Shown: positions 37,201-44,493 of the stretch, in pieces
Layout: each line of letters starts with the position of its first letter
How positions within the stretch are numbered: position 1 is the stretch's first letter
Assembly: GCF_015694345.1 (NCBI RefSeq)
Contig: NZ_JADQDC010000001.1
Span: 124,001 to 188,000 of the forward strand
Direction: 5' to 3'
From: Novosphingobium jiangmenense
Lineage (GTDB): Bacteria > Pseudomonadota > Alphaproteobacteria > Sphingomonadales > Sphingomonadaceae
DNA length: 64,000 bases
Translations under genes and position numbers: made by a program
Notes under the pieces: generated by a model
What the model was told of the DNA's origin: nothing
The model's input: only the letters and a program-made list of their open reading frames with translations
Database searches by the model: none

Positions 37201-37555
37201 CAACCTCGTCAATCCGGGCCTGAAGGAAACCGGTGCGCCGGAATGGTCGGGCGTCGGCTCGGTCACCTGGAACCGTGGTCCGATCACCCTGAACTACTCG
37301 CTGCAGTACATCGGGCGTCAGGCCGTCGCCTCGGCCATCCAGATCGAGCGCATCGCCACCGAGTTCGGCCCGGCGGGCATGGCTCCGGAATACTGGGTCC
37401 ACAACCTGGCCGCCACGGTCGACGTGCAGAAGAACTTCTCGATCACGGCGGGCGTGAACAACCTGACCGACAAGGAACCGTTCATCGCCAGCTCGGCCTA
37501 TCCGGTCAGCGGCATCGGCCGGACCGTGTTCGTGGGCGTGCGCGCCAACTTCTGA
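34268..37555 (+). CDS. Large TonB-dependent receptor
   Basis: A 1095-residue outer-membrane receptor with a signal peptide (MKTTTAFRVATLATASALSL...SFA), the sphingomonad-type TonB box EGTIVVTGSRLQR, a plug with LTGGASAVYGADAVTGVVNY, and a very long barrel that ends GRTVFVGVRANF. Such receptors import bulky or hydrophobic nutrients. It follows the three-SDR operon and faces a strong terminator, so it is probably the uptake receptor for the substrate of this catabolic island. A long antisense reading frame over it is a shadow. Confidence 0.9.
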   Translation: MKTTTAFRVATLATASALSLISLPSFAQDTAPAIDAPAEAESAEGTIVVTGSRLQRSANETAPLPINTITSEALRNAGNTDATATLRQIPALISSGTVADSIERGGGGIGQATLNLRQLGSNRTLVVVDGYRHVSGVAGSQTVDVATIPNALIERVEVLTGGASAVYGADAVTGVVNYVMKKDFEGLTLNAQANVPTAGSGSGYRIEGTWGKNFAEGRGNITLSAGYTKDDEVLFGQRDFTRNNGRANNSTTYPHVNRRFQTGDISASATPNFFQRYSLDSGRYPIGFAIPTAAQFATFFPGQTPTAAEQALMDRAANSPLFQIAGDPRFAISSGAGLVFRRDFGFFNADINNNGVNDCEESYVGLTGFGGGGCYVTTPGGGVKIFQDGLISNGTNQFGGDGAVERTNQSSLVPSSERIYTELRASYEFSPAAELFVDAKYARNTSVSRNNYNTFYDSLLIFADNPFIPAVLQADADEARGLRISRDFLDLGPNTSTARRETYRIVGGLRGEISSSLNYELVGNYGRTDNAVTQSNAVRYDRLFAAIDVVRGPNGNPICRSDISNVPHPGSQFFPVIARGFFTFRPGDGQCRPANLFGGTNSLSQEAVDFITTPVTNRSRLEQLVITGLIKGDTGSFLNLPGGPVQFVGGAEYRKEKSRTRFNDLLLGLLPEGSPAGPAGTYIGDISPNKSLLFDAQTQTFNTGGQFDVKEVFGEVSLPVLRDKPFFHELSFGAAGRYADYSTIGGAFTWNVNGIWAPVQDIRFRGSYSKAIRAPNIAELFDPQQGATFRPADPCDTINQNATPNRRANCIAAATALGIPNAAQFIANYSDPLTARFSGTSGGNPNLSEETATTWTVGTVIQPRFIRGLTLSVDYYSIRIEDAIAAVSAQDIVNTCYDNDTFPNQFCSLFSRNGPNSGPTTFGFNFLRQTQINFGRIETSGIDATIDYRFALGANNFAINVVANWTEKLNRFFDPVNRNLVNPGLKETGAPEWSGVGSVTWNRGPITLNYSLQYIGRQAVASAIQIERIATEFGPAGMAPEYWVHNLAATVDVQKNFSITAGVNNLTDKEPFIASSAYPVSGIGRTVFVGVRANF

Positions 37556-37578
37556 TCGCGCCGGAGTTCCGATCTCGG

Positions 37579-37613
37579 AAGGGGCGGGGCGTTCCGGCGC
37601 TCCGCCCCTTTTT
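37579..37613 (+). terminator. Rho-independent terminator of the large TonB receptor gene
   Basis: AAGGGGCGG at 37579-37587 pairs with CCGCCCCTT at 37602-37610, followed by a T run (TTTTTC counting the stem end). It lies 24 bp after the receptor stop. Confidence 0.85.
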
Positions 37614-37623
37614 CTTGCGTGTT

Positions 37624-38088
37624 TCAGTCGGCGGCGTTCACCGCCAGCACTTCGATGGCCTCGGCCTTGCCATTGAAATCGACCAGTTCGCCCGCTTCTG
37701 CGCCCATCATTGCGCGGGCGAGCGGGGCGGACCAGGCGATCAGGCCACTTGCCGGATCGGCCTCGTCGTCCCCCACGATGGTGATGCTCCTGGCCTTGCC
37801 GTTCAGCGCGAAGCGCACAGTGCAGCCGAAGCCGACGGTTCCGTCGGCAGGCGGCGCGGTGAGTTCGGCGGTGGCCTGCCGGGTGCTCCAGTAGCGCAGG
37901 GTACGGCGCAGTTTCTTGAGTTCGGCCTCGTCGGTCACGCCCTCCAGCGCCGCTTCGGCTTCGGCCAGCTTCTGCGCGATCAGCGCGGCACCGCGCGTGG
38001 TGACGAGGTTCGGACCCGGCGGGATCGGGATCTCGAACGCGGGTTCGAGATGCTCGTCATCGCTCTCGCGGCGGAAGGCCACGCTCAT
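37624..38088 (-). CDS. GreA/GreB-family protein
   Basis: A 154-residue protein of GreA size. An N-terminal coiled coil (about 35-75, ALIAQKLAEAEAALEGVTDE) precedes the FKBP-like C-terminal domain (SITIVGDDEADPASGLIAWSAPLARAMMG), which matches the GreA pattern of a sentence-like S-P-L-A motif. It likely binds RNA polymerase and affects transcript cleavage or stress response. The ATG at 38088 has GGAGA upstream. It is unrelated to its catabolic neighbours. Confidence 0.85.
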   Translation of the reverse strand: MSVAFRRESDDEHLEPAFEIPIPPGPNLVTTRGAALIAQKLAEAEAALEGVTDEAELKKLRRTLRYWSTRQATAELTAPPADGTVGFGCTVRFALNGKARSITIVGDDEADPASGLIAWSAPLARAMMGAEAGELVDFNGKAEAIEVLAVNAAD

Positions 38089-38139
38089 TTCAATTCTCCA
38101 CTGGCGCGCGTGCAAGCGCTCTGCAACAAGCCGGCCCCT

Positions 38140-38613
38140 ATGGCACAAGTGACCCGCGCGACGAAAGCACTGGACGAGGCCGGCGTGGTCTACGAACTGC
38201 GCAGCTACGAATATGATCCGGCCGCCGCCAGCATTGGCCGCGCCGCCGCAGAGGCGCTGGGCGCGGACCCGGCGCAGGTTTTCAAGACGCTGATGCTGCT
38301 GGCAGACGGCAAGCCCGCCTGCGCCATCGCCCCGAGCGACGGCGAGGTTTCACTGAAGCGCGTGGCGGCGGCGCTGGGTGCAAAGTCCGCCGCGATGATG
38401 AAGCCCGCCGATGCCGAGCGGCTGACCGGCTACAAGGTCGGCGGGATCAGCCCGTTCGGCCAGATGCGCCGCGTGCCCGTGGTGATCGACGAGACCGCGC
38501 TGTTGTGGGACGCGGTGTTCATCAACGGCGGGCAACGCGGGCTGCAGGTGCGGCTTGCGGGCGAGGATGCCGCGCGCGTGCTGGGCGCGGTGGTGGCGGA
38601 GATCGGGGCCTAG
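38140..38613 (+). CDS. ybaK: YbaK/EbsC-type Cys-tRNA(Pro) deacylase
   Basis: A 157-residue editing protein that hydrolyses mischarged Cys-tRNA(Pro). It is full-length for the family and shows the characteristic VFKTLMLLADGK (with the conserved Lys), the segment GAKSAAMMKPADAERLTGYKVGGISPFG and the GGQRGLQV end. It is divergent from the GreA-like gene and overlaps the convergent SDR by 4 bp. Confidence 0.9.
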   Translation: MAQVTRATKALDEAGVVYELRSYEYDPAAASIGRAAAEALGADPAQVFKTLMLLADGKPACAIAPSDGEVSLKRVAAALGAKSAAMMKPADAERLTGYKVGGISPFGQMRRVPVVIDETALLWDAVFINGGQRGLQVRLAGEDAARVLGAVVAEIGA

Positions 38614-39386
38614 CGCGTCAGGTAGCCGCCTTCGACCGCGAGGCTGTGGCCGGTGACGTAGCTCGAGGCATCCGAGCAGAGCCAGGCGCTGGCTTCTGCC
38701 ACTTCCTCGGGCTTGCCGAAGCGGCCGAACAGGCTGAGCGCGGGGGCGAAATCGGCTTCGGTGAAGCCGTTGGCGTCGAGCGCGCCGCGCAGCATCGGCG
38801 TGTCGATCGCGCCGGGAAGCACGGCGTTCACGCGGATGTTGCGCCCGGCGTATTCGAGGCTGCCGGTCTTGGTCAGGCCGATCACGCCGTGCTTGGCCGC
38901 GACATAGGCGGCGTTGTTGGGCTGCGGGCGGAACGAGCTGACCGAGCCGATGTTGACGATCGAGCCGCCCGAGCCTTGCGCCAGAAGCTGGCGGATCTCG
39001 TACTTCATGCACAGCATGACCGAGCGCAGATCGACGTTCAGCACCTTGTCGAACACCGCCATGTCGGCCTCGTGGATCGGCAGGACGTCGGGCGTGATCG
39101 CGGCGTTGTTCACCGCGCAATCGAAGCGGCCGAAGGTGGCGACGGTCTCGGCGATCAGCGCCTCGACCTGGGCTTCGTCGGCGACATCGGTGCGCACGGC
39201 GTGGGCAGTGCCGCCCTCGGCGCGGATCGCGTCGACCGTGGCGGCAGCGGTGTCCGGGTTGATGTCGGAGACGACGACCTTGGCCCCGCGCGCGGCGAGC
39301 AGGCGGGCGGTGGCCGCGCCCATGCCGACGCCCGCGCCGGTGACCACGGCGACCTTGCCTTCAAGCGATACGAGATTTGCGTTCAC
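38610..39386 (-). CDS. SDR family oxidoreductase (d), coupled to cytochrome c
   Basis: A 258-residue classical SDR with TGAGVGMG as the cofactor motif, NNAAI, the active site NIGSVSS and YVAAKHG, and the end GHSLAVEGGYLTR. The start is a GTG at 39386 with GGGAG 8 bases upstream; it overlaps the cytochrome stop (GTGA). It is third in the flavoprotein-cytochrome-SDR operon, so it probably processes the product of the flavoprotein. Confidence 0.85.
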   Translation of the reverse strand: MNANLVSLEGKVAVVTGAGVGMGAATARLLAARGAKVVVSDINPDTAAATVDAIRAEGGTAHAVRTDVADEAQVEALIAETVATFGRFDCAVNNAAITPDVLPIHEADMAVFDKVLNVDLRSVMLCMKYEIRQLLAQGSGGSIVNIGSVSSFRPQPNNAAYVAAKHGVIGLTKTGSLEYAGRNIRVNAVLPGAIDTPMLRGALDANGFTEADFAPALSLFGRFGKPEEVAEASAWLCSDASSYVTGHSLAVEGGYLTR

Positions 39387-39778
39387 GATTTTGCTCCCTG
39401 CGCGATCCACGCGCGAATCTTTGCGATGTCGCTTTCGTCCAACGGAAATCCGCCGAACGGCATCCGCGCGCCCGAGCCGCCATGGTCGAGGTGCGTACCC
39501 TCGAGCTTCATCACCAGATAGGACTTCTCCGGCGCGCCGGGTTCGACGCGCATTACGGCAGGTGCCTCCTGCGAGGGCTTGCCGACGAGGAAGCCGATTG
39601 CCGCATCGCCGACCAGTGACATGCCGCCCGCTTCCTCGCCGGTGAGGTGGCAAGTCGCACAGTTCTGTTCGAGGATCGGCACGATTTCCTTTTGATAGGA
39701 AACAGTTGGGGCCGGTTCCTCAGCTCGCACCGCAACTGCCGCCGCGACCAGCGCCGCGCCTAGAACGAGCCGCTTCAT
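39383..39778 (-). CDS. Periplasmic cytochrome c, partner of the flavoprotein
   Basis: A 131-residue protein with a signal peptide (MKRLVLGAALVAAAVAVRA) and one heme motif CATCH at residues 40-44. A likely axial Met is in GARMPFGGFPLDES. It resembles planctomycete-type or PSCyt1-like small cytochrome domains. It overlaps both the flavoprotein stop (ATGA) and the SDR start (GTGA), so all three are made together; it is the obvious electron acceptor for the Tat-exported flavoprotein. Confidence 0.85.
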   Translation of the reverse strand: MKRLVLGAALVAAAVAVRAEEPAPTVSYQKEIVPILEQNCATCHLTGEEAGGMSLVGDAAIGFLVGKPSQEAPAVMRVEPGAPEKSYLVMKLEGTHLDHGGSGARMPFGGFPLDESDIAKIRAWIAQGAKS

Positions 39779-41517
39779 GCCGACACCGCGTGGCGACCGG
39801 CGATGTAGCCGAAGGTCACAGCCGGACCGATCGTGCCGCCGGCGCCGAGGTAGGCCTGTCCGGTCGGTGCGGCGATGCAGTTGCCTGCGGCGTAAAGGCC
39901 GGGGATCGGCTGTCCGTTGGCCGCCAGCACTTGCGCGTTGGCGTTGATCTGCGGGCCGCCCGCCGTATCGAGCGTGCCGGGGGCGAGGACGATGGCGTAG
40001 TAAGGTCCCTTGGCAGCAAACGGGTGCATCGTGTTGTTCGGATAAGGATTTTCCGGCTGCGTCGTGCCCGCGCGGCGGGCCGAGAACAGCAGATGCCATT
40101 CGCGGTCATAGAGGTACTTGCCGCGCCCGAATTCGGGATCGACGCCCTTCTTGGCATAGGCATTGAAGTTCGTGATCGACTGCTTTGCATTTGCAGCGAA
40201 TTCCGGGGCAAGACGGGTGCCGCCGGTGCGGTCCTGCCAACCTGCGAGCTGCGCGTCGATCTTCGCGAAGACCTCGTCCCAGGTCTGCCCTTCGACCAGA
40301 TGCGGCTGCTCGGCCTTGTTGACCGGGAAGGGGAAAGCCCCGCCGAAGGCATCGATGCTGCGCTGGTCGAACAGCATGAACATCAGGTGGTTGGGGTATT
40401 CCTCGTGCGCCGGATCGTACCAGAAGTGCGCCTGCGTGCGGTCGTTGTAATCGCGCTTCTCGTTGACCACGCGCTTGCCGTACTTGTTGACGAGGATCAT
40501 CGAATCCCCTGGCAGCACGAAGGCGCCAAGCCCGATGCCGCGCGTCTTTAGCGCCTCGCCCAGCACGACCTGGCTGCGCCAGCCGAGGCCGAGGTTGCCC
40601 ATCATCGCGCCTGCTTCCTGCGCGATCGGGATGAAATCGCCGGTCGATCCGGGCAGCGAGCACGAGCCATAGACGGCGGGCTGGTGGACGTCGCACAGCT
40701 GGACGTTGTGGCTGTAGCCGCCGCTGCCGAAGACCACGCCCTTGCTGGCCTTGATGCGGATCACCTTGTCGCCCTGCGTGGCCTCTGCGCCGATGACGCG
40801 GCCCGAGGCGTCCTTGACCAGACGGGTGACGCGGGTGCGGGTCAGGATCGGCACGCCCTTGGCCTTGAGCCATGCGTGCATCTGCGAGGCGAGGCTGCCG
40901 CCGCCCTGCGTCGAACCCGAACCCACCGCAGGCTCCAGCGCGCGTCCGGTCGGCACCTTGTTCTCGGGCAGGTGGTCGGCATAGTCGGGGGCGGGCTTGT
41001 CCACCTGGAACAGGCGGAACTGCTTGAACTGCACCGCGCCCAGTTCGCGCAAGTGATCGACCGCGACCGAGCCGTTGTCGTAGAACGCCTCGACCACGCG
41101 GTAGCGGTTCTCATCGAGGCCCAGCGTCGGGCTGTTGGGATTGTACTGGCGCGGATAGCCATAGCGCACGGTGTAGCGCAGCGCGTCGGCCTTGGGGTCC
41201 TCGATGCCCTGCTCGCGGAAGATGAAGTGGTTGAAGATCCATGTGACGCCGCCGGACTTGGCAGTGGTGCCGCCAAGTATCGGCATCTTCTCGACCATCA
41301 TCACCTTTGCGCCTGCCGCCAGCGCGGTGACGGCCGCCGTGCCCGCCGCCGCGCCGCTGCCGACGCACAGGACGTCGCATTCATGGTCCCAGCCCGCTGC
41401 GGAGGCGTCTGCCGCCTGTGCTGCCGTGGCAATGCCGCCGGTTGCGGCGACCGCTGCGGTCAGGCCCGCGCCTGCCAGCATCTGGCGGCGGTCGATACCC
41501 TTGGTGGGCTGGGTCAT
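39775..41517 (-). CDS. Tat-exported FAD-dependent dehydrogenase (fumarate reductase/ketosteroid dehydrogenase fold)
   Basis: A 580-residue flavoprotein. The leader DRRQMLAGAGLTAAVAATGG is a twin-arginine signal, so it is folded and exported. The FAD motif is VLCVGSGAAAGTAAVTALAAG, followed by GGTTAKSGG, and the end holds GLYAAGNCIA and GGTIGPAVTFGYIAG. The fold is shared by fumarate reductase flavoproteins and 3-ketosteroid dehydrogenases. With a coupled cytochrome c, it likely oxidises its substrate in the periplasm. The substrate is unknown; the heme here is on a separate chain. Confidence 0.88.
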   Translation of the reverse strand: MTQPTKGIDRRQMLAGAGLTAAVAATGGIATAAQAADASAAGWDHECDVLCVGSGAAAGTAAVTALAAGAKVMMVEKMPILGGTTAKSGGVTWIFNHFIFREQGIEDPKADALRYTVRYGYPRQYNPNSPTLGLDENRYRVVEAFYDNGSVAVDHLRELGAVQFKQFRLFQVDKPAPDYADHLPENKVPTGRALEPAVGSGSTQGGGSLASQMHAWLKAKGVPILTRTRVTRLVKDASGRVIGAEATQGDKVIRIKASKGVVFGSGGYSHNVQLCDVHQPAVYGSCSLPGSTGDFIPIAQEAGAMMGNLGLGWRSQVVLGEALKTRGIGLGAFVLPGDSMILVNKYGKRVVNEKRDYNDRTQAHFWYDPAHEEYPNHLMFMLFDQRSIDAFGGAFPFPVNKAEQPHLVEGQTWDEVFAKIDAQLAGWQDRTGGTRLAPEFAANAKQSITNFNAYAKKGVDPEFGRGKYLYDREWHLLFSARRAGTTQPENPYPNNTMHPFAAKGPYYAIVLAPGTLDTAGGPQINANAQVLAANGQPIPGLYAAGNCIAAPTGQAYLGAGGTIGPAVTFGYIAGRHAVSA

Positions 41518-41562
41518 TGGTCGTTTCTCCCGTCTCATCCGTGTGTCGAGCGAGCGCCTGGT

Positions 41563-41682
41563 GCCCACCCCGTCCGACTAAGGCCTGCTGCGCAGACCCA
41601 AGTCTCCCGGCCCTCCCGCTTGCGGGCGGGCAAAAGTCAGTCTTGTCCCCCCTCCCGCGAGCGGGAGGGGTCGGGGGTGGGC
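41563..41682. repeat. Composite palindromic repeat B, copy 1 (120 bp)
   Basis: Outer ends GCCCACCCCGTCCGACTAAG and GGGGGTGGGC are complementary; inside are two GC-rich stems of the type CCCTCCCGC/GCGGGAGGG. Nearly the same element occurs at 43124-43235 and 44359-44484. It lies between a Rieske gene and the flavoprotein gene, both leftward. Confidence 0.75.
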
Positions 41683-41686
41683 TTTC

Positions 41687-43033
41687 TCAGCGCCGCCCCT
41701 CGATGTAGTCGTTGATCACTTCATGGAACCTGCGCACCCGGTTCTCCTGCCGCGCCAGATAGGCGTCGTCGTGGCCGAGCGAGTGCAGGCCCTGCTGCTG
41801 GGTCACCGCCACGTCGAGGTCCTGGATCAGGAAGTCGCCCTGCGGAATCTCGGCGCTGTAGGCGGAGAAATCGCCGCTCTGGTGTTCGGCTTCCTTCCAC
41901 GGGCGGTTGCCGTAGAGCGTCGGCACATCGGCGCCGCCTGCCACTTCCGGGGCGAGATACCAGTAGTCGAAGGTCGACCAGTTGGGGTCTTCCATGTCGG
42001 GTTCGGTGCGGAACACGTGGAGCCCTTCGGGCGTGCCGGTCAGCGTCAGGTTGGGGAAGCAGGTGTGGTGGAACTGGTCGGTCAGTTCGTCATCGGCCAG
42101 CTTCTCGAAGTGGGTATAGCCGCGCTCCGGCCCGAGCTTGCGCCGCGCCTGCTGCAGGGCGAGGCGGCCTTCCTGCGCGCGGCCTTCGAACGCGGCAGGA
42201 TCGAGGTCCCACTCCTTCAGGACCTGCGCCCACAGCGGCTTCATCGCTTGCGCGTCCTGATAGCGGCTCGAGGGTTGCAGCTTCTCGATCATGCGGTTGT
42301 GGCCGGTCGGGTACATCTCGAACACGGTGGTCGAGTAGTGATCGTCGATCATGCCTTCGAACTGCGGGTGGACTGCCGGGATGTGGTAGGCCTCGTTGAA
42401 GTTGTCGGAGGCGAACTTCCAGTTGGTGTTGACCCGCAGCGTGCGCCACACCACGCGCTTCCAGCTGGCAAGGTCGCGGTTGCCGAGCAGCGTCGGGATG
42501 GGATCGAGGTATTCCATCAGCGGCACGGCATTGGGATCGAAGCTGTAGAAGATGAAGCCGCCCCAGGTTTCGCAAGGGACCTCCTTCATGCGCAGCTTGG
42601 TGCAGGGGGAGCCCTGCGGGAAATCCTCCTCGTCCTGCACCCAGTCCAGCGCGCCGTCGATGTTCCACTTCCAGCCGTGGTAGGGGCAGGTGAAGTGTTC
42701 GCCGACACCGCCCTCTTCCACGGTGACGAGGCGATTGCCGCGGTGGCGGCAGACGTTGTGAAAGGCGCGGATGCCGCCATCCTTCTGGCGCACCATGATG
42801 ACCGACTGGCGCATGAAGTTGTGGGTGATGAAATCGCCCGCTTCCTCAAGCTGGCTTTCCCGCCCGCCGACATGCCACACGCGCTTCCACATGTGTTCCC
42901 ATTCGAGCGCGGCGAAGTCCTTCGACCAGTAGCGGTCACCGGTGATCGCATCTCCCCGGGGTTCGGGGAACTGCGCGCTTTCGTGCGTGGGGTAGGGGGC
43001 ATCGACTTCGGGGACCTGGATATAGGTGGCCAT
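41687..43033 (-). CDS. Rieske oxygenase alpha subunit (2)
   Basis: A 448-residue oxygenase alpha subunit. Rieske ligands are in CRHRG and CPYHGW. The iron site is DNFNEAYHIPAVHPQ, again with Glu where dioxygenases have the bridging Asp. No electron-transfer partner is adjacent. It is flanked on both sides by copies of repeat B, so it is probably its own transcript. A weak half-site GTAACCGGCG at 43048-43057 resembles the left arm of the TetR operator. Confidence 0.88.
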   Translation of the reverse strand: MATYIQVPEVDAPYPTHESAQFPEPRGDAITGDRYWSKDFAALEWEHMWKRVWHVGGRESQLEEAGDFITHNFMRQSVIMVRQKDGGIRAFHNVCRHRGNRLVTVEEGGVGEHFTCPYHGWKWNIDGALDWVQDEEDFPQGSPCTKLRMKEVPCETWGGFIFYSFDPNAVPLMEYLDPIPTLLGNRDLASWKRVVWRTLRVNTNWKFASDNFNEAYHIPAVHPQFEGMIDDHYSTTVFEMYPTGHNRMIEKLQPSSRYQDAQAMKPLWAQVLKEWDLDPAAFEGRAQEGRLALQQARRKLGPERGYTHFEKLADDELTDQFHHTCFPNLTLTGTPEGLHVFRTEPDMEDPNWSTFDYWYLAPEVAGGADVPTLYGNRPWKEAEHQSGDFSAYSAEIPQGDFLIQDLDVAVTQQQGLHSLGHDDAYLARQENRVRRFHEVINDYIEGRR

Positions 43034-43123
43034 GATAGAGCGCTCCTGTAACCGGCGTTCTCCCCGAGCGCCGGATTGGGGGTTGGGAATGTCGTCTCTT
43101 GTTCTCGTTGACGTAGCGCCGAT

Positions 43124-43235
43124 GCCCACCCCGTCCGACTAAGCCTTGCTGCGCAAGGCCAAGTCTCCCGGCCCTCCCGCCTGCGGGAGGGCACTTGCTC
43201 CCCCCTCCCGCAGGCGGGAGGGCTCGGGGGTGGGC
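43124..43235. repeat. Composite palindromic repeat B, copy 2 (112 bp)
   Basis: Same order of parts as copy 1: GCCCACCCCGTCCGACTAAG, a TGCTGCGCA stem, GGCCCTCCCGC/GCGGGAGGGC, then CCCCCTCCCGC/GCGGGAGGG and GGGGGTGGGC. Confidence 0.75.
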
Positions 43236-43247
43236 AGCGGTTTAAAC

Positions 43248-43682
43248 TTACTTCGCGTTGTCCAACGTGCCGCTCAGCGGCATCAGGAAGTCCATGGTGT
43301 AGCGCGTGGCCTTCCAGCCCTTTTCGGTGCGGCGGACTTCGAAATAGTAGCGGCCGTTGACGGTGACCGCGCGGCCGTCCTTGCCCACGCCCATGCCGAT
43401 CACATAGGCGCGCATCGATGCGGTATCGCCTTCGTAGCCGGTGACCGCGAAGTTGGTCAGGTAATGGGCGTGATGCTCCATGTTGGCGAAGACGTTGGTG
43501 AAGAATTCGCGGATGCCGGCGTGGCCGAGCTGCGGCGTGAGGCCGATGCCGGAGAGATCGAACACTGCGTCCTCGGTGAAAACGTCAAGCACGGCGTCGA
43601 TGTCGCTGACGGTATCGACCGCGTGGGCATAGGCGATCATCAGGTCCTGAATGGCCAGACGGTCTTCAATCGGGCACTGCAT
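43248..43682 (-). CDS. SnoaL/NTF2-like protein (1)
   Basis: A 144-residue cone-shaped NTF2-fold protein. The start PIEDRLAIQDLMIAYAHAVD and the later VFTEDAVFDLSG and NGRYYFEVRRTEKGWKATR are typical of SnoaL-like domains found with Rieske oxygenases and SDRs. Members are small-molecule isomerases, hydratases or, as Rieske beta subunits, structural partners; I cannot tell which. A perfect 18-bp palindrome lies 38 bp upstream. Confidence 0.8.
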   Translation of the reverse strand: MQCPIEDRLAIQDLMIAYAHAVDTVSDIDAVLDVFTEDAVFDLSGIGLTPQLGHAGIREFFTNVFANMEHHAHYLTNFAVTGYEGDTASMRAYVIGMGVGKDGRAVTVNGRYYFEVRRTEKGWKATRYTMDFLMPLSGTLDNAK

Positions 43683-43719
43683 TATCGTTTCCTCTCAGAT
43701 ACTTATGAATTCTGGAAAA

Positions 43720-43737
43720 TGTTTCCCCGGGGAAACA
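43720..43737. promoter_or_regulatory. Perfect 18-bp palindrome, probable operator
   Basis: TGTTTCCCCGGGGAAACA is its own reverse complement with no spacer. It is centred about 46 bp upstream of the NTF2-like ATG (43682), a good place for a repressor or activator dimer. I found no second copy. Confidence 0.55.
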
Positions 43738-43761
43738 CCCTTTAGAACATTATAGGAACAT

Positions 43762-44328
43762 CTATTCGAACAGGGGCCGGATAGGGTCGGTCACGCCGTC
43801 CCAGCCAGCCGCGCCCTCGGCGATCTTGGTGAAGGCGGAGGTCTGGTTCTCGTCCTCTTCGACGATCTCGATCATGCAGCCGAGCGCGGGCGAGGTGTCG
43901 ACGTAGCAGAAGCGCATCGCGCCGAACTTGCCGTCGATGGCCACGGCGAAGCCCTGGTCGACGTAGCGCTGACGGCAGGCGTCGTAGTCGGCGGTGTAGA
44001 TGCAGAAGTGATGGAAGCCGGTCTGCCCCTTGGCGATGGTATCGCGATAGGCGCTGGGGCGATCACAGTGCTGCTGGATCAGTTCGATCTGGATGCCGCC
44101 GGACTGGGCAAGGGCGACGGAGAAGTCGATGCCGTCCGATGGTGCCCCGCGATAGGTCGCCTCGGCCAGTTCGATGTGTGGAACCATGTAGAACGGGCCA
44201 ATGCCGGTGGCGGCGATCCATGCCTTGGCGGCGGCCTCGACGTCCTCGACGATGAATGCGGCCTGCATGACGTGCGGGCCGGGAGTCCCAGGGGTTATCG
44301 GGCCGGGGGTGATGGTGGTGCTGGTCAT
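43762..44328 (-). CDS. VOC-superfamily (glyoxalase/dioxygenase fold) protein
   Basis: A 188-residue protein with paired beta-alpha-beta-beta-beta units. Metal-ligand candidates are His in GFHHFCIYTAD, Glu in GIQIELIQQ, and Glu near the end (GCMIEIVEE). VOC proteins include lactoyl-glutathione lyases, epimerases and extradiol dioxygenases. Its place in the Rieske cluster suggests ring cleavage or isomerisation, but this is only context. The ATG at 44328 is chosen by the GAGGGACAAG upstream. Confidence 0.78.
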   Translation of the reverse strand: MTSTTITPGPITPGTPGPHVMQAAFIVEDVEAAAKAWIAATGIGPFYMVPHIELAEATYRGAPSDGIDFSVALAQSGGIQIELIQQHCDRPSAYRDTIAKGQTGFHHFCIYTADYDACRQRYVDQGFAVAIDGKFGAMRFCYVDTSPALGCMIEIVEEDENQTSAFTKIAEGAAGWDGVTDPIRPLFE

Positions 44329-44358
44329 TCCTTGTCCCTCTCCGTGGGCGTGGCACAG

Positions 44359-44484
44359 GCCCACCCCGTCCGACCAAGCCTTGCTGCGCAAGGCCAAGTC
44401 TTCCGGCCCTCCCGCCTGCGGGAGGGCAAGTTGCTACCGTTTTTTCTTCCCCCCTCCCGCAAGCGGGAGGGGTTGGGGGTGGGC
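44359..44484. repeat. Composite palindromic repeat B, copy 3 (126 bp)
   Basis: Same build as copies 1 and 2, with a T run (GTTTTTTCTT) in the spacer between the two inner stems. It lies between Rieske gene 3 and the VOC gene. Confidence 0.75.
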
Positions 44485-44493
44485 TTGGTGCCC

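Noticed and set aside
34262..37402. A 1046-codon open frame antisense to the large TonB receptor
   Set aside because: It is a high-GC shadow: the plus strand encodes a full receptor with signal peptide, TonB box and barrel end, while the antisense product is low-complexity and rich in Arg, Gly and Ala with no family features.
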